From positions 1-64,000 of the forward strand of contig NZ_QZMN01000009.1 in NCBI RefSeq assembly GCF_003702705.1: DNA of 64,000 bases, given 5' to 3'. The position numbers were made by a program, and so were the translations under genes. This DNA comes from Ornithinimicrobium cerasi. Lineage in GTDB: Bacteria > Actinomycetota > Actinomycetes > Actinomycetales > Dermatophilaceae. Positions 8,245 through 19,349 of the stretch are shown piece by piece. The notes beneath the pieces were generated by a model that searched no databases, had not been told where the DNA came from, and saw nothing but the letters and a program-made list of their open reading frames with translations. Each line of letters begins with the position of its first letter. The stretch's first letter is position 1.

Positions 8245-9569
8245 CAGCGGAGGAACCCTTCGTAGTCGTGCTGCTGGAGCTGGGACTCGATCTGCTTCAC
8301 CGTCTGCAGGCCCACCCCGACGATGATGAGGATGGAGGCGCCGCCCAGCGGGAAGTCCACGATCTGGAGGGCGTTGAAGGCGATGAGCGGCATGAGCGCG
8401 AGCGCGGCCAGGTAGATGGCACCGACGGTGGTGATCCTGGTGATCACGTACTGGAGGTACTCGGCCGTGGGGCGGCCCGCCCGGATGCCGGGGATGAAGC
8501 CGCCGTAGCGCTTCATGTTGTCGGCCACCTCGGTGGGGTTGAAGGTCACCGACACGTAGAAGAAGGTGAAGAAGATCAGCATCGCGACGTAGATCGCCAT
8601 GTAGACCCAGTGCGTGCCCTGGCCCGAGAAGCCCATCGACAGGTAGCGGTCCACGAACGTCACCCACTCCGGCGACGTCTGCGTCGGGTCGGTCGGCCGG
8701 GAGAAGTTGGCGGCCAGCTGCGGCAGCATCAGGATCGAGCTGGCGAAGATGATCGGGATGACGTTGGCCATGTTCAGCTTCAGCGGGATGTAGGTCGACG
8801 TGCCGCCGTACTGGCGTCGCCCGATCATCCTCTTGGCGTACTGCACCGGGATGCGCCGCTGGCACTGCTCGACGTAGACCACGGCCGCGACGATGGCCAG
8901 GCCCATGAGCATCACCAGGACGAAGGTCGTCGCGGACTGCTGGTAGATGGCGCCGAAGGAGGCGGGGAAGGTCGCGGCGATCGAGACGAAGATGAGCAGC
9001 GACATCCCGTTCCCGATCCCCTTCTCGGTGATCAGCTCGCCCAGCCACATGATGAGGCCGGTCCCGGCCGTCATCGTCAGCACCATGAGCAGCAGCGCGG
9101 GCACGCTGTCGTCCGGCATCACCGTCGCGCAGGCGCCGCCGAAGAGCCGTGCCGGTTCCCGGGCGATGGTGACCAGCGTCGAGGCCTGGAGCACCGCGAG
9201 GCCGATGGTGAGCAGCCGGGTGTACTGCGTCATCTTCGTCTGCCCCGCCTGCCCCTCCTTCTTCAGCGCCTCGAAGCGCGGGATGACGACGGTCAGCAGC
9301 TGCACGATGATCGCGGCGGTGATGTACGGCATGATCCCGAGCGCGAAGATCGACAGCTGCATCATGGCGCCGCCGGAGAACAGGTTGGCCATCCCCAGGA
9401 CGCTGCCTGCGGAGGTGGCCACCTGCTGGCACTGCTGGACGAGCGAGTAGTCGATGCCCGGGCTCGGGATGTGGGTGCCCAGCCGGTAGATCGCCATGAT
9501 CGCGAGCGTGAAGAGGATCTTCTTGCGAAGATCCGGCGTCTTGAACGCACGCACGAAGGCGGAGAGCAT
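8244..9569 (-). CDS. secY: Preprotein translocase subunit SecY
   Basis: 441 residues, the channel-forming subunit of the Sec translocon, with ten predicted membrane helices. Diagnostic parts are RKKILFTLAIMAIYRLGTHI with PSPGID at the N-terminus, the cytoplasmic loop QCQRRIPVQYAKRM and the C-terminal YEGFLR. Its partner SecE is at 41 kb; SecG is not in the window. It has a strong ribosome-binding site, CAGGAGGACCTGA, before ATG. It is cut off from rplO by a 20-bp terminator-like hairpin (9681-9723), so it may also use its own promoter in 9570-9680. Confidence 0.97.
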   Translation of the reverse strand: MLSAFVRAFKTPDLRKKILFTLAIMAIYRLGTHIPSPGIDYSLVQQCQQVATSAGSVLGMANLFSGGAMMQLSIFALGIMPYITAAIIVQLLTVVIPRFEALKKEGQAGQTKMTQYTRLLTIGLAVLQASTLVTIAREPARLFGGACATVMPDDSVPALLLMVLTMTAGTGLIMWLGELITEKGIGNGMSLLIFVSIAATFPASFGAIYQQSATTFVLVMLMGLAIVAAVVYVEQCQRRIPVQYAKRMIGRRQYGGTSTYIPLKLNMANVIPIIFASSILMLPQLAANFSRPTDPTQTSPEWVTFVDRYLSMGFSGQGTHWVYMAIYVAMLIFFTFFYVSVTFNPTEVADNMKRYGGFIPGIRAGRPTAEYLQYVITRITTVGAIYLAALALMPLIAFNALQIVDFPLGGASILIIVGVGLQTVKQIESQLQQHDYEGFLR

Positions 9570-9680
9570 TCAGGTCCTCCTGTGGGTCCCCGGCGAGCGG
9601 CGCGTCAGCGCTGCCGTGAGGACCGGGGAGTGGGCATGATCGAAGCGACGATAACACCCGGGTGGGCGGGGGGAACAACG

Positions 9681-9723
9681 GCCGAAGGCCCCGGCTCGTC
9701 CGCGACGAGCCGGGGCCTTCGGC
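9681..9723 (-). terminator. Strong hairpin between rplO and secY
   Basis: Perfect 20-bp inverted repeat GCCGAAGGCCCCGGCTCGTC / its complement, with a 3-base loop. It is by far the longest stem inside the spc unit and lies 24 bases after the rplO stop. It should stop or strongly reduce transcription before secY-adk-map. Confidence 0.85.
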
Positions 9724-9747
9724 AGACCGGGTCAGACCGGGTGGTGG

Positions 9748-10230
9748 TCAGGCCTCGGTGGCGGACCCGCCGGCGGCCTGGATCTTCGCCCTGGCGGAGG
9801 CCGAGAACTTGCTGGCGGTCACGTCGACCTTGACCGAGATCTCACCGTCGCCGAGCACCTTGACCAGGTGGCCCTTGCGGACCGCGCCCCGCTCCACGAG
9901 GTCGGACACCGTGACGGTGCCGCCCTCCGGGAAGAGGGAGCCCAGCTGGTCCAGGTTGACGACCTGGTAGGTGGTCTTGAACGGGTTCTTGAAGCCACGC
10001 AGCTTGGGCAGCCGCATGTGCATCGGCGTCTGACCACCCTCGAACGCGGCGGGCACCTGGTAACGGGCCTTGGTGCCCTTGGTGCCACGGCCCGCGGACT
10101 TGCCCTTGGACCCCTCACCGCGACCGACGCGGGTCTTGGCGGTGCGGGCGCCGGGCGCCGGGCGCAGGTGGTGGACCTTCAGCGCGGCGGTGCCGTTCTG
10201 CCTGTCCGTCCTGGCGGTGCTGTCTGCCAT
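9748..10230 (-). CDS. rplO: 50S ribosomal protein L15 (uL15)
   Basis: 160 residues from ATG ([20 protein letters not shown]). It is a late-assembly 50S protein that binds 23S rRNA through its glycine/arginine-rich N-terminal tail: [20 protein letters not shown] and [20 protein letters not shown]. The C-terminal half includes [23 protein letters not shown] six bases upstream (10236) is in frame and overlaps the rpmD stop, but the GGAGG spacing favours the ATG. Confidence 0.95.
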   Translation of the reverse strand: MADSTARTDRQNGTAALKVHHLRPAPGARTAKTRVGRGEGSKGKSAGRGTKGTKARYQVPAAFEGGQTPMHMRLPKLRGFKNPFKTTYQVVNLDQLGSLFPEGGTVTVSDLVERGAVRKGHLVKVLGDGEISVKVDVTASKFSASARAKIQAAGGSATEA

Positions 10231-10232
10231 GC

Positions 10233-10415
10233 TCACTCAACCTCCTCGACGGTCACCAGGTGGGCGACCGTGCGGACCATGCCCCGGAACTCCGGGCGGT
10301 CCTCCTTGACGACGGTATCGCCGATCCGCTTCAGACCAAGGCTGCGCACCGTCTCACGGTGCATGTGCTTGGTCCCCACGGTCGACCTGACCTGGGTCAC
10401 CCTCAGACGGGCCAT
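10233..10415 (-). CDS. rpmD: 50S ribosomal protein L30 (uL30)
   Basis: 60 residues, [20 protein letters not shown] ending [14 protein letters not shown]; the normal bacterial length. It contains the typical [20 protein letters not shown] core. The ATG overlaps the rpsE stop by one base (TGATG). It lies between rpsE and rplO, as in all spc operons that keep L30. Confidence 0.96.
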   Translation of the reverse strand: MARLRVTQVRSTVGTKHMHRETVRSLGLKRIGDTVVKEDRPEFRGMVRTVAHLVTVEEVE

Positions 10416-11077
10416 CACGCACCTGCCTTCGCCTCGGCACGCGCCTCGGCGCGGGCCCGCAGCATCGCGGCGGGCGCGACCTCCTCGACCGTCTTGCCGC
10501 GGCGCGCGGCCACGGCCTCCGGCTGCTCGAGACCCTTGAGGGCCGCGACGGTGGCGTGCACGATGTTGATCGAGTTGTCCGAGCCGAGCGACTTGCTCAG
10601 CACGTCGTGGATGCCGGCGCACTCGAGCACGGCGCGCACGGGCCCGCCGGCGATGACACCGGTACCGGCGCTGGCCGGCTTGAGCAGGACGACGCCGGCC
10701 GCGGCCTCACCCTGGACGGGGTGCGGGATGGTGCCGCCGATGCGGGGGACGCGGAAGAAGTTCTTCTTCGCCTCCTCCACACCCTTGGCGATCGCGGCGG
10801 GCACCTCCTTGGCCTTGCCGTAGCCGACGCCCACGGTGCCGTCGCCGTCGCCGACCACGACGAGCGCGGTGAAGCTGAAGCGGCGGCCACCCTTGACGAC
10901 CTTGGCCACGCGGTTGATCGTGACGACGCGCTCCAGGTACTGGTTGCGCTCCTCCTCACGACCGCCGCGGCGGTTGTCCCGGTCACGGCCGTCACGGCCG
11001 CCCCGACGGTTGTCGCGGGAGTCGCCGGCAGCGCTGCTGCCGTCGCCGGTTCCGCGGCGCTGGAAGTCACCAGCCAT
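10415..11077 (-). CDS. rpsE: 30S ribosomal protein S5 (uS5) with RGG-like N-terminal extension
   Basis: 220 residues against about 165 in E. coli. S5 guards decoding accuracy and the mRNA entry channel. The double-stranded RNA-binding fold starts near residue 46 ([20 protein letters not shown]) and the C-terminal domain holds [20 protein letters not shown]. The first 45 residues are low-complexity and Arg/Gly/Asp-rich (two RRGGR motifs), as in many actinobacterial S5 proteins, and are probably disordered RNA-binding sequence. The start ATG has GAAAGAGGA upstream. The C-terminus is an Ala/Arg/Glu helix. Confidence 0.96.
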   Translation of the reverse strand: MAGDFQRRGTGDGSSAAGDSRDNRRGGRDGRDRDNRRGGREEERNQYLERVVTINRVAKVVKGGRRFSFTALVVVGDGDGTVGVGYGKAKEVPAAIAKGVEEAKKNFFRVPRIGGTIPHPVQGEAAAGVVLLKPASAGTGVIAGGPVRAVLECAGIHDVLSKSLGSDNSINIVHATVAALKGLEQPEAVAARRGKTVEEVAPAAMLRARAEARAEAKAGA

Positions 11078-11108
11078 CAGTGGGTCCTCTTTCCGTTCTT
11101 CGGGGTCA

Positions 11109-11483
11109 TCACAGGGACAGGCCACCCTCGCGGGCGCCGTCCGCGATCGCGGCGACGCGACCGGCGTACCGGTTGCCACCACGGTCGAAGACGGCCGTGC
11201 CGACGCCGGCGGCCTGGGCGCGCTCGGCGAGCAGCTCGCCCACCCGGCGCGCCTTGGCGGTCTTGTCGCCGTCCAGGGCGCGCAGGTCGGCCTCCATGGT
11301 CGAGGCGGACGCCAGGGTCGCGCTCCGGGTGTCGTCGACCAGCTGGACGAAGACGTGGCGCGAGGAGCGGTTGACCACGAGGCGCGGCCGCTCGGCCGTC
11401 CCGGTGACCTTCTTGCGGAGGCGCTCGTGACGACGGCCGCGCGCGGCCGTCTTGGTCTTGGCGCGCTTGATGATCTGGGCCAT
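11109..11483 (-). CDS. rplR: 50S ribosomal protein L18 (uL18)
   Basis: 124 residues; binds 5S rRNA with L5 and L25. It has the conserved [20 protein letters not shown] followed by [14 protein letters not shown]. The basic N-terminus is [17 protein letters not shown]. It lies 3 bases after rplF and 31 bases before rpsE. Confidence 0.96.
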   Translation of the reverse strand: MAQIIKRAKTKTAARGRRHERLRKKVTGTAERPRLVVNRSSRHVFVQLVDDTRSATLASASTMEADLRALDGDKTAKARRVGELLAERAQAAGVGTAVFDRGGNRYAGRVAAIADGAREGGLSL

Positions 11484-11486
11484 GGC

Positions 11487-12026
11487 TTACTTACCAGCCT
11501 TTCCGACCTTGCGGCGGATGTGCTCACCCTCGTAGCGCACGCCCTTGCCCTTGTACGGGTCGGGCTTGCGCAGCTTGCGGATGTTGGCAGAGACCTCGCC
11601 GACCTGCTGCTTGTCGATGCCCGTGACCGAGAACCGGGTGGGGCTCTCGACCTGGAAGGTGATGCCCTCCGGGGCCTTGATGAGGATGGGGTGCGAGTAG
11701 CCGAGGGCGAACTCGAGGTCGGTGCCCTTGGCCGTCACCCGGTAACCGGTGCCGTGGATCTCCAGCTTCTTGGTGTAACCGTTGGTCACACCCTCCACCA
11801 TGTTGGCGATGAGGCTGCGGGTCAGGCCGTGACGGGCGCGGGAGTCGCGCTCGTCGTCGGGGCGCGAGACCTGCAGGGTGCCGTCCTCGGTCCTGGCGAC
11901 CGTGATGGGCTCGACCACGTCGAGCGCGAGCTGGCCCTTGGGACCCTTGACGGTCAGGTTCGACCCGTCGATGGTCACGTCGACGCCGGAGGGGACAGGG
12001 ACGGGAAGTCGTCCGATACGAGACAT
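11487..12026 (-). CDS. rplF: 50S ribosomal protein L6 (uL6)
   Basis: 179 residues with two tandem L6 folds. It lies near the factor-binding site at the base of the L7/L12 stalk. [20 protein letters not shown] opens domain 1; the C-terminal signature [20 protein letters not shown] is intact. The start ATG has AAGGAGCACAGAAG upstream. Confidence 0.97.
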   Translation of the reverse strand: MSRIGRLPVPVPSGVDVTIDGSNLTVKGPKGQLALDVVEPITVARTEDGTLQVSRPDDERDSRARHGLTRSLIANMVEGVTNGYTKKLEIHGTGYRVTAKGTDLEFALGYSHPILIKAPEGITFQVESPTRFSVTGIDKQQVGEVSANIRKLRKPDPYKGKGVRYEGEHIRRKVGKAGK

Positions 12027-12056
12027 TCTTCTGTGCTCCTTACCTTCTGTCCCAGG

Positions 12057-12455
12057 TCACCAGACGTAGGCGAGGACTTCCCCACCCACGCCCTTCTCGG
12101 CGGCCTGGCGGTCCGTGAGCAGGCCGGCGGACGTGGAGATGATCGCCACGCCCAGCCCTCCCAGCACCCGGGGCAGGTTGGTGGACTTGGCGTACACGCG
12201 CAGGCCCGGCTTGGACACGCGGCGGACACCCGCGATGGAACGCTCGCGGTTGGGACCGTACTTGAGGTCGATGACGAGCGTCTGGCCCACCTCGGCCTCC
12301 TCGGCGGTCCAGCTGCCGATGTAGCCCTCGGCCTTGAGGATGTCGGCGATGGTCGCCTTGAGCTTGGAGTACGGCATGCGGACCTGGTCCTTGTGCGCCG
12401 AGTTGGCGTTCCGGATGCGGGTCAGCATGTCCGCGATCGGGTCGGTCATGGTCAT
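12057..12455 (-). CDS. rpsH: 30S ribosomal protein S8 (uS8)
   Basis: 132 residues, [20 protein letters not shown] to [10 protein letters not shown]. It is a primary 16S rRNA binder; in E. coli it also represses the spc operon. The C-terminal [20 protein letters not shown] motif is typical. An alternative ATG lies two codons downstream (MTDPIADML). It is preceded by a 113-base gap after rpsN that contains a GGTATGCC octamer. Confidence 0.96.
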   Translation of the reverse strand: MTMTDPIADMLTRIRNANSAHKDQVRMPYSKLKATIADILKAEGYIGSWTAEEAEVGQTLVIDLKYGPNRERSIAGVRRVSKPGLRVYAKSTNLPRVLGGLGVAIISTSAGLLTDRQAAEKGVGGEVLAYVW

Positions 12456-12568
12456 GGGGCTTCTCGCCCTTTCTCATCGCGGTTTCACGCTGTTCACGGG
12501 TATGCCGTGGGTCGCGCGACCTGCGATGTTCCAGGTGGTTCGGTTCTCTGGTCTGGGGACTGCTGGGG

Positions 12569-12754
12569 TTACCAGCTGGACTTGGTGACGCCCGGCAGCT
12601 CGCCGCGGTGCGCCATCTCACGCAGGCAGATCCGGCACAGGCCGAACTTGCGGTACACCGAGTGCGGACGGCCGCACCGCTGGCAGCGGGTGTAGGCACG
12701 CACCGCGAACTTCGGCTTGCGGTTGGCCTTGTTGACGAGAGCGGTCTTCGCCAT
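12569..12754 (-). CDS. rpsN: 30S ribosomal protein S14 type Z (uS14), zinc-binding
   Basis: 61 residues, [20 protein letters not shown] then [20 protein letters not shown]. The zinc knuckle C24, C27, C40 and C43 is complete, so this is the short C+ form that sits in the 30S head. A longer zinc-free S14 is often encoded elsewhere in actinobacteria. It lies 3 bases after rplE. Confidence 0.96.
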   Translation of the reverse strand: MAKTALVNKANRKPKFAVRAYTRCQRCGRPHSVYRKFGLCRICLREMAHRGELPGVTKSSW

Positions 12755-12757
12755 GGG

Positions 12758-13360
12758 TCAGTTCTCCTTGAACGGGAAGCCCAGGTGCTTCAGCAGCGCC
12801 CGGCCCTCGTCGTCGTTGGTGGCGGTGGTGACGACCGTGACGTCCATGCCTCGGACGCGGTCGATCCTGTCCTGGTCGATCTCGTGGAACATGGACTGCT
12901 CCGTCAGACCGAAGGTGTAGTTGCCACGCCCGTCGAACTGCCGCGGCGAGAGGCCGCGGAAGTCCCTGATGCGCGGCAGGGCGAGCGAGAGCAGGCGGTC
13001 GAGGAACTCCCACATGCGATCGCCGCGCAGCGTCACGTGGGCGCCGATCGGCATACCCTCGCGCAGCTTGAACTGGGCGATCGACTTGCGGGCCTTGGTG
13101 ACCTGCGGCTTCTGGCCGGTGATGGTGGCCAGGTCGCGGATCGCGCCCTCGATCAGCTTGCTGTCGCGGGCGGCCTCGCCGACCCCCATGTTGACGGTGA
13201 TCTTGACCAGGCCCGGCACCTGCATCGGATTGCCGTAGCCGAACTCGGAGGTCAGCGCCGGCGTGATCTCCTCGGCGTACCTCGTCTTGAGGCGGGGCAC
13301 CTGACGCGGGGCCGCCGGCTCCGGGGTCGCCTCGGTGGTCTCGTTGATGGTGTCAGTCAT
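12758..13360 (-). CDS. rplE: 50S ribosomal protein L5 (uL5)
   Basis: 200 residues from ATG ([20 protein letters not shown]). It binds 5S rRNA and the P-site tRNA elbow. The N-terminal 18 residues are an extension; the core begins at [20 protein letters not shown], with the diagnostic [20 protein letters not shown] and [24 protein letters not shown] six bases upstream (13366) overlaps the rplX stop (GTGA). The AAGGA spacing of 9 favours the ATG, but both are possible. Confidence 0.95.
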   Translation of the reverse strand: MTDTINETTEATPEPAAPRQVPRLKTRYAEEITPALTSEFGYGNPMQVPGLVKITVNMGVGEAARDSKLIEGAIRDLATITGQKPQVTKARKSIAQFKLREGMPIGAHVTLRGDRMWEFLDRLLSLALPRIRDFRGLSPRQFDGRGNYTFGLTEQSMFHEIDQDRIDRVRGMDVTVVTTATNDDEGRALLKHLGFPFKEN

Positions 13361-13362
13361 GC

Positions 13363-13716
13363 TCACAGATCCTTACCCGAGCGCACCGCGACGCGGGTGC
13401 GCACCGTCTTGCTCCGGTCGGAGCCGTTGTCACGCTCGACCTCCTCGACGCGGGTCCGCACGCGGGTCGGCGTCTTGGTCTCCGGGTCGACCACCATCAC
13501 GTTGGAGATGTGGATGGGAGCCTCCTGGACCTGGATGCCGCCGGTGTTGACGCCACGCTGGCCGCTGGCGCGGGTGTGCTTGGTGATGCGGTTGACGCCC
13601 TCCACCAGGACCCGGTCGGTCTCGGTGTAGACGGCGATGACGCGGCCCTGGAGGCCCTTGTCCTTGCCCGCGATGACCTGCACGAGGTCGTTCTTCTTGA
13701 TCTTGATCTTCGCCAT
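13363..13716 (-). CDS. rplX: 50S ribosomal protein L24 (uL24)
   Basis: 117 residues; assembly initiator that binds domain I of 23S rRNA. The N-terminal KOW motif [20 protein letters not shown] is clear, followed by [20 protein letters not shown] and [20 protein letters not shown]. It lies 3 bases after rplN. The C-terminal [18 protein letters not shown] is normal for the phylum. Confidence 0.96.
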   Translation of the reverse strand: MAKIKIKKNDLVQVIAGKDKGLQGRVIAVYTETDRVLVEGVNRITKHTRASGQRGVNTGGIQVQEAPIHISNVMVVDPETKTPTRVRTRVEEVERDNGSDRSKTVRTRVAVRSGKDL

Positions 13717-13719
13717 GGC

Positions 13720-14088
13720 TCAGATCACCTCCGGCGCCAGCGAGACGATCTTCATGAACTTCTTGTCGCGCAGCTCGCGGCCCACCGGGCCGAAGATGCG
13801 GGTGCCCCGGGGGTCACCGTCGTTCTTGAGGATCACCGCGGCGTTCTCGTCGAAGCGGATGTAGGAACCGTCGGGGCGGCGGCGCTCCTTGCGGGTGCGC
13901 ACCACGACAGCCTTGACGACATCACCCTTCTTGACGTTGCCGCCGGGGATGGCGTCCTTGACGGCGGCCACGATGGTGTCCCCGATGCCCGCGTAGCGAC
14001 GGCCGGAGCCGCCGAGCACACGGATGCACAGGATTTCCTTGGCACCGGTGTTGTCGGCGACGCGAAGTCGCGACTCCTGCTGGATCAC
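13720..14088 (-). CDS. rplN: 50S ribosomal protein L14 (uL14)
   Basis: 122 residues, the family length. It starts at GTG ([20 protein letters not shown]) with AGGAG nine bases upstream. It forms bridges to 16S rRNA and pairs with L19. The motif [20 protein letters not shown] and the C-terminal [19 protein letters not shown] are standard. It follows a 132-base gap after rpsQ, the usual S10/spc boundary. Confidence 0.96.
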   Translation of the reverse strand: MIQQESRLRVADNTGAKEILCIRVLGGSGRRYAGIGDTIVAAVKDAIPGGNVKKGDVVKAVVVRTRKERRRPDGSYIRFDENAAVILKNDGDPRGTRIFGPVGRELRDKKFMKIVSLAPEVI

Positions 14089-14220
14089 TGTTCGTACTCC
14101 TAGATGTCAGCTGGTCCTCCTCCCGCGAGCTGCGGGCCGAGCCTGGCCGAACGTCGTGAATGTGTAGCGGGGGGTCCCCGGGGAAGCGTGCGGTGGAGGC
14201 AGCTCTCCGGGATGGTTCTG

Positions 14221-14568
14221 TTACTTGGCCTTCTCGAGGATCTCCACCACGCGCCAGCGCTTGGTGGCGCTGAGCGGGCGGGTCTCCATGATCAGCACGA
14301 GGTCGCCGATGCCGGCGGTGTTGGCCTCGTCGTGAGCCTTGACCTTGTGGCTCTTGCGCAGCACCTTGCCGTAGAGCGCGTGCTTGACGCGGTCCTCGAC
14401 CGTGACGGTGACGGTCTTGTCCATCTTGTCGCTCACCACGTAGCCCTGACGGGTCTTGCGGTAGTTGCGGTCACCGCCGTGGCCCAGCGCGTGGGAGTCC
14501 GGGCCGTGGGGCTCCGGGGCGGTGCCCGGCGCCGTGGTGTCCTCGGTGCTCACAGTGTTCTCGCTCAT
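14221..14568 (-). CDS. rpsQ: 30S ribosomal protein S17 (uS17)
   Basis: 115 residues from [20 protein letters not shown]. The first about 35 residues are an acidic/Pro-rich extension; the OB-fold core starts at [20 protein letters not shown] and includes [20 protein letters not shown]. It is a primary binder of the 16S 5' domain. It lies 2 bases after rpmC and is the last gene of the S10 unit. Confidence 0.95.
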   Translation of the reverse strand: MSENTVSTEDTTAPGTAPEPHGPDSHALGHGGDRNYRKTRQGYVVSDKMDKTVTVTVEDRVKHALYGKVLRKSHKVKAHDEANTAGIGDLVLIMETRPLSATKRWRVVEILEKAK

Positions 14569-14570
14569 CC

Positions 14571-14822
14571 TCAACCCACCTTCTCGTTCGTCTCGGCGGC
14601 GTCCCGGCCGATGCCGAGCTCGCGCTCGCGCATCTCCGTGTAGATCCGCGCGATGTCCTTGCGGACGGCGCGGAGCCTGCCGTGGTTCTCGAGCTGGCCG
14701 GTGGCCGACTGGAACCGCAGGTTGAACAGCTCCTTCTTGGCCTCCGCCAGCGCGTCGGCCAGCGGGCCGTCCTCCAGCCCGCGCAGCTGCTCGGGGGTCA
14801 GGTTCTTGGAACCGACTGCCAT
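14571..14822 (-). CDS. rpmC: 50S ribosomal protein L29 (uL29)
   Basis: 83 residues, [20 protein letters not shown] with the helical hairpin [20 protein letters not shown] and [20 protein letters not shown]. It lies by the polypeptide exit tunnel and helps recruit trigger factor and SRP. The start ATG overlaps the rplP stop by one base. The C-terminal ten residues extend a little past the core. Confidence 0.96.
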   Translation of the reverse strand: MAVGSKNLTPEQLRGLEDGPLADALAEAKKELFNLRFQSATGQLENHGRLRAVRKDIARIYTEMRERELGIGRDAAETNEKVG

Positions 14823-15241
14823 CAGATGTCACCACCCTCACGCGTGACGAAGCGGGTCTTCATGGGGAGCTTGTGCATCGCCAGGCGCATGGCCTCGCGG
14901 GCCACGTCCTCGGTCACGCCGGAGAGCTCGAAGAGCACGCGACCCGGCTTGACGTTGGCGATCCACCACTCGGGCGAGCCCTTGCCCGAGCCCATGCGGG
15001 TCTCGGCGGGCTTCTTGGTGATGGGACGGTCCGGGTAGATGTTGATCCAGACCTTCCCGCCACGCTTGATGTAGCGGGTCATCGCGATACGCGCCGACTC
15101 GATCTGCCGGTTGGTGACGTAGGCGGGCTCGAGGGCCTGGATGCCGTAGTCGCCGAACGCGATCTCCGTGCCGCCCTTGGCCCGGCCGCTGCGGCCGGGG
15201 TGGTGCTGCTTCCGGTGCTTGACTCGACGGGGAATCAACAT
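14822..15241 (-). CDS. rplP: 50S ribosomal protein L16 (uL16)
   Basis: 139 residues; organises the A-site tRNA region of the 50S. It starts [20 protein letters not shown], with the motif [20 protein letters not shown] and [20 protein letters not shown]. The arginine next to RMGSGKG is the site hydroxylated in some bacteria (family knowledge). Its ATG overlaps the rpsC stop codon by one base. Confidence 0.97.
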   Translation of the reverse strand: MLIPRRVKHRKQHHPGRSGRAKGGTEIAFGDYGIQALEPAYVTNRQIESARIAMTRYIKRGGKVWINIYPDRPITKKPAETRMGSGKGSPEWWIANVKPGRVLFELSGVTEDVAREAMRLAMHKLPMKTRFVTREGGDI

Positions 15242-16110
15242 CAGGACTGCTCTCCCTCGGTGGTGGCGGGGGCGGCCTCGACGGGAGCCGCGCCAGCGGC
15301 GTCCGCGGCCTCGGTCCCGCCCTGGGGGGCCTCGTCACGGCGCGGGCCGCGGCCGGTGCCACGACGCTCGCCGCGCTCGGCACGGTCGCCGCGGGGGCCA
15401 CGCTCGGGCCGGCCGCCGCCGCGGCGGTCGCCGCGCGGGGCCTGGGAGGCCTCCTCGCGGGCGAGCTCCTTGGCGGTCAGGTCGCCCTTGTAGATCCAGA
15501 CCTTGACACCGATGCGACCGAAGGTCGTCTTGGCCTCGTAGAAGCCGTAGTCGATGTTGGCGCGCAGCGTGTGCAGCGGCACCCGGCCCTCGCGGTAGAA
15601 CTCCGAGCGGGACATCTCGGCGCCGCCGAGCCGACCGGAGCACTGGATCCGGATGCCCTTGGCACCGGCCCGGAGCGAGGACTGCATCCCCTTGCGCATG
15701 GCGCGACGGAAGGTGACGCGCGCGGCCAGCTGCTCGGCGATGCCCTGGGCGACCAGCTGCGCGTCGATCTCCGGGTTCTTCACCTCGAGGATGTTCAGCT
15801 GCACCTGCTTGCCGGTGAGCTTCTCGAGCTCGCTGCGGATGCGGTCGGCCTCGGCGCCGCGGCGGCCGATGACGATGCCGGGGCGCGCGGTGTGGATGTC
15901 CACGCGGACACGGTCACGGGTGCGCTCGATCTCCACGCGGGCGATGCCGGCACGGTCCATGCCCTCCGAGAGCAGGCCGCGGATCGCCACGTCCTCCTTC
16001 ACGTAGTCGCGGTAGCGCTGACCCGGCTTGGTCGAGTCGGCGAACCAGCGGCTGCGGTGGTCGGTCGTGATGCCCAGGCGGTAGCCGTACGGGTTGATCT
16101 TCTGCCCCAT
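15241..16110 (-). CDS. rpsC: 30S ribosomal protein S3 (uS3) with basic/acidic C-terminal tail
   Basis: 289 residues; E. coli S3 has 233. It starts [20 protein letters not shown]; the frame continues upstream to 16584 without homology. The KH domain holds the GxxG loop in [20 protein letters not shown], and the C-terminal domain contains [20 protein letters not shown]. Residues 225-262 are an Arg/Gly-rich tract ([20 protein letters not shown]), and 263-289 are Ala/Glu-rich; both are probably disordered. S3 lines the mRNA entry pore with S4 and S5. The ATG overlaps the rplV stop codon by one base. Confidence 0.96.
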   Translation of the reverse strand: MGQKINPYGYRLGITTDHRSRWFADSTKPGQRYRDYVKEDVAIRGLLSEGMDRAGIARVEIERTRDRVRVDIHTARPGIVIGRRGAEADRIRSELEKLTGKQVQLNILEVKNPEIDAQLVAQGIAEQLAARVTFRRAMRKGMQSSLRAGAKGIRIQCSGRLGGAEMSRSEFYREGRVPLHTLRANIDYGFYEAKTTFGRIGVKVWIYKGDLTAKELAREEASQAPRGDRRGGGRPERGPRGDRAERGERRGTGRGPRRDEAPQGGTEAADAAGAAPVEAAPATTEGEQS

Positions 16111-16487
16111 CAGCGGGCACCTCCCTTGGTCTTGCCGGTCGGACGGGGCGCGACGCGCACGGTGATGTGCGACGTGCGCTTGTTGATGCGGCTGGCGCGG
16201 CCCTGGGCACGCGGCCGGAACCGCTTCATGGTCGGGCCCTCGTCGACGAAGGCCGCGGACACGTACAGGTCCGCCTCGTCGAAGGCCTGGCCGGCCTGGT
16301 CCGCCGCGAAGCGGGCGTTGGCCACGGCGCTGTCGAGCACCTTGAGCACGACCTCGCTCGCCGCCTGCGGGGCGAACCGCATGAGGGCGACCGCCTCCGG
16401 GATGTTCTTGCCCCGGATGAGGTCGACCACACGGCGCGCCTTCATGGGCGTGACGCGGACGAACCGCGCCTGCGCCTTGGCTTCCAT
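16110..16487 (-). CDS. rplV: 50S ribosomal protein L22 (uL22)
   Basis: 125 residues from [20 protein letters not shown] with GAAGGAACCACC upstream. An in-frame start at 16520 is less likely. The long beta-hairpin that lines the exit tunnel is at about 80-105 ([20 protein letters not shown]), with wild-type appearance at the macrolide-relevant loop. It lies between rpsS and rpsC. Confidence 0.96.
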   Translation of the reverse strand: MEAKAQARFVRVTPMKARRVVDLIRGKNIPEAVALMRFAPQAASEVVLKVLDSAVANARFAADQAGQAFDEADLYVSAAFVDEGPTMKRFRPRAQGRASRINKRTSHITVRVAPRPTGKTKGGAR

Positions 16488-16516
16488 GGTGGTTCCTTCG
16501 TTGGTCGTGGTCGTGC

Positions 16517-16798
16517 TCACCGTCGACGGCCCTTCTTGTCGTCCTTCTCGTGACCCTTGAACGTGCGGGTCGGAGCGAACTCACCGAGCTTGTGGCCGAC
16601 CATCGACTCGGTCACGAAGACCGGGACGTGCTTGCGGCCGTCGTGCACGGCCAGCGTGTGGCCGAGCATGTCGGGGGTGATCATCGACCGGCGGGACCAG
16701 GTCTTGATGACGTTCTTCGTGCCGGCCTCGTTCTGCGCGTCCACCTTCTTGACAAGGTGGTCGTCGACGAACGGGCCCTTCTTCAGGCTGCGAGGCAT
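16517..16798 (-). CDS. rpsS: 30S ribosomal protein S19 (uS19)
   Basis: 93 residues, [20 protein letters not shown] with [20 protein letters not shown] and the C-terminal [20 protein letters not shown]. It is part of the 30S head and contacts S13 and the A-site tRNA. It lies 18 bases after rplB. Confidence 0.97.
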   Translation of the reverse strand: MPRSLKKGPFVDDHLVKKVDAQNEAGTKNVIKTWSRRSMITPDMLGHTLAVHDGRKHVPVFVTESMVGHKLGEFAPTRTFKGHEKDDKKGRRR

Positions 16799-16816
16799 GT
16801 CTCGTTAACTCCCTGC

Positions 16817-17653
<837 letters not shown>

Positions 17654-17693
17654 GTGGGGGGTTCCTCTACCTCTCGTCTCGACTCTCGGCAGC

Positions 17694-17996
17694 TCAGAGA
17701 GTGCCGAAGATGTCGATGGTGCCTTCGCGCAGCGTCACGATCGCGCGCTTGGTGTCCTTGCGCTTGCCCATCCCGAACCGCGTGCGACGGGTCTTGCCCT
17801 GGCGGTTGAGGGTGTGCACCGAGCTGACCTTGACGCCGAAGATGCTCTCGACGGCCTTCTTGATCTCGGACTTGTTGGAGCGGGGGTCCACGATGAAGGT
17901 GTACTTGCCCTGGTCCAGCAGCGCGTACGACTTCTCGGAGACGACCGGCGCCAGCAGGATGTCGCGCGGGTCCTTGTTCACGACGGGGGTGCTCAC
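17694..17996 (-). CDS. rplW: 50S ribosomal protein L23 (uL23)
   Basis: 100 residues from GTG ([20 protein letters not shown]) with CAGGAGGAGACCCA upstream; the GTG overlaps the rplD stop (GTGA). L23 is the docking site for trigger factor and SRP at the tunnel exit. The RNA-binding loop [20 protein letters not shown] is intact. Confidence 0.96.
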   Translation of the reverse strand: MSTPVVNKDPRDILLAPVVSEKSYALLDQGKYTFIVDPRSNKSEIKKAVESIFGVKVSSVHTLNRQGKTRRTRFGMGKRKDTKRAIVTLREGTIDIFGTL

Positions 17997-18664
17997 TGGG
18001 TCTCCTCCTGAGCCTCGACCTTGGTGGCGCCCTTGTCGGCACCGGCGATGAAGGCCTCGAGCGCCGCCTGGGTGAAAACCACGTCGTCGGAGCACAGCAC
18101 GTCGTAGGTGTTGAGCTGGTCGACGAACAGGACGTGCACCTGGGCCAGGTTGCGCAGGCTCCGCAGCCCGATCTCGTCCGCGCGGTGGATGACCACGAGG
18201 AGGTTCGGGCGCTCGCTGAGGCCGGAGAGGGCGCTGGCCGCGGTGCGGGTCGACGGGCTCTCGCCCTCGACCACGGCGGTCAGCACGTGGATGCGGCCGT
18301 GGCGCGCCCGGTCGGACAGGGCCCCGCGCAGGGCGGCGGCCTTCATCTTCTTGGGCGTGCGCTGCGCGTAGCTGCGCGGCTGCGGGCCGTGGACGACGCC
18401 ACCGCCGGCGAACTGCGGTGCCCGGGTCGAGCCCTGGCGGGCACGGCCGGTGCCCTTCTGGCGGTAGGGCTTACGCCCACCGCCGCGGACCTCGCCGCGG
18501 TTCTTGGTGGAGTGGGTGCCCTGACGTGCCGCGGCCAGCTGAGCGACGACGACCTGGTGGATCAGCGGCACGTTGGTCTGCACGTCGAACAGCTCGGCGG
18601 GCAGCTCCATCGTGCCGGCCTCGCCGCCGGTCGGGGTGTGTACGGAGACGGTCGGAAGTGACAT
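17993..18664 (-). CDS. rplD: 50S ribosomal protein L4 (uL4)
   Basis: 223 residues from ATG ([20 protein letters not shown]). The long loop that reaches the exit tunnel is [20 protein letters not shown] followed by [20 protein letters not shown], typical of L4. In E. coli L4 also represses the S10 operon; that leader structure is not conserved here. A GTG 12 bases upstream (18676) overlaps the rplC stop and is a possible alternative start. The C-terminus is Ala/Glu-rich ([13 protein letters not shown]). Confidence 0.95.
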   Translation of the reverse strand: MSLPTVSVHTPTGGEAGTMELPAELFDVQTNVPLIHQVVVAQLAAARQGTHSTKNRGEVRGGGRKPYRQKGTGRARQGSTRAPQFAGGGVVHGPQPRSYAQRTPKKMKAAALRGALSDRARHGRIHVLTAVVEGESPSTRTAASALSGLSERPNLLVVIHRADEIGLRSLRNLAQVHVLFVDQLNTYDVLCSDDVVFTQAALEAFIAGADKGATKVEAQEETQ

Positions 18665-18672
18665 CGGAAGGT

Positions 18673-19341
18673 TCACGCCCCCTTCGCGGCCGTGCGGACC
18701 AGGACGATGCCGCCACGGGGGCCGGGGACGGCGCCCTTGATCAGCAGCAGGCCCCGGTCGGCGTCCACGGCGTGGATGGTCAGGTTGGAGGTGGTCTGGC
18801 GCACGCCACCCATGCGGCCGGCCATGCGCATGCCCTTGAAGACGCGGCCCGGGGTGGCGCAGCCACCGATCGAGCCGGGCTTGCGGTGGTTGCGGTGCGC
18901 ACCGTGCGAGGCGCCGACGCCGTGGAAGCCGTGGCGCTTCATGACACCGGCGAAGCCCTTGCCCTTGGTGGTGCCCGAGACGTCGACGGTCTGGCCCGCC
19001 TCGAAGGTCTCGACACTTACCTCCTGGCCCAGGGTGTAGTCGCCGGCGTCGGCGGTCCGCAGCTCCACGAGGTGACGGCGCGGAGTGACGCCGGCCTTCT
19101 CGAAGTGGCCCCGCAGCGGCATGGTGACCTTGCGCGGGTCGATCGCGCCGTAGGCGATCTGCACGGCGTCGTACCCGTCGGTCTGCGTGCTGCGGACCTG
19201 GGTGACGACGTTCGACGCGGCCTGGATCACGGTCACGGGGATGAGGCGGTTGTCGGCGTCCCAGACCTGGGTCATGCCGAGCTTCTCGCCGAGGACACCC
19301 TTGACGCTGCGCGTGCTCTGGATGGTGTTCGTAGCAGTCAT
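18673..19341 (-). CDS. rplC: 50S ribosomal protein L3 (uL3)
   Basis: 222 residues from ATG ([20 protein letters not shown]). Early-assembly protein reaching the peptidyl transferase centre. The signature [20 protein letters not shown] and [20 protein letters not shown] is intact, including the Gln-to-Gly-type segment contacted by methyltransferases in other phyla. A GTG at 19353 overlapping the rpsJ stop (GTGA) would add four residues. Confidence 0.95.
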   Translation of the reverse strand: MTATNTIQSTRSVKGVLGEKLGMTQVWDADNRLIPVTVIQAASNVVTQVRSTQTDGYDAVQIAYGAIDPRKVTMPLRGHFEKAGVTPRRHLVELRTADAGDYTLGQEVSVETFEAGQTVDVSGTTKGKGFAGVMKRHGFHGVGASHGAHRNHRKPGSIGGCATPGRVFKGMRMAGRMGGVRQTTSNLTIHAVDADRGLLLIKGAVPGPRGGIVLVRTAAKGA

Positions 19342-19349
19342 CGGCCTAC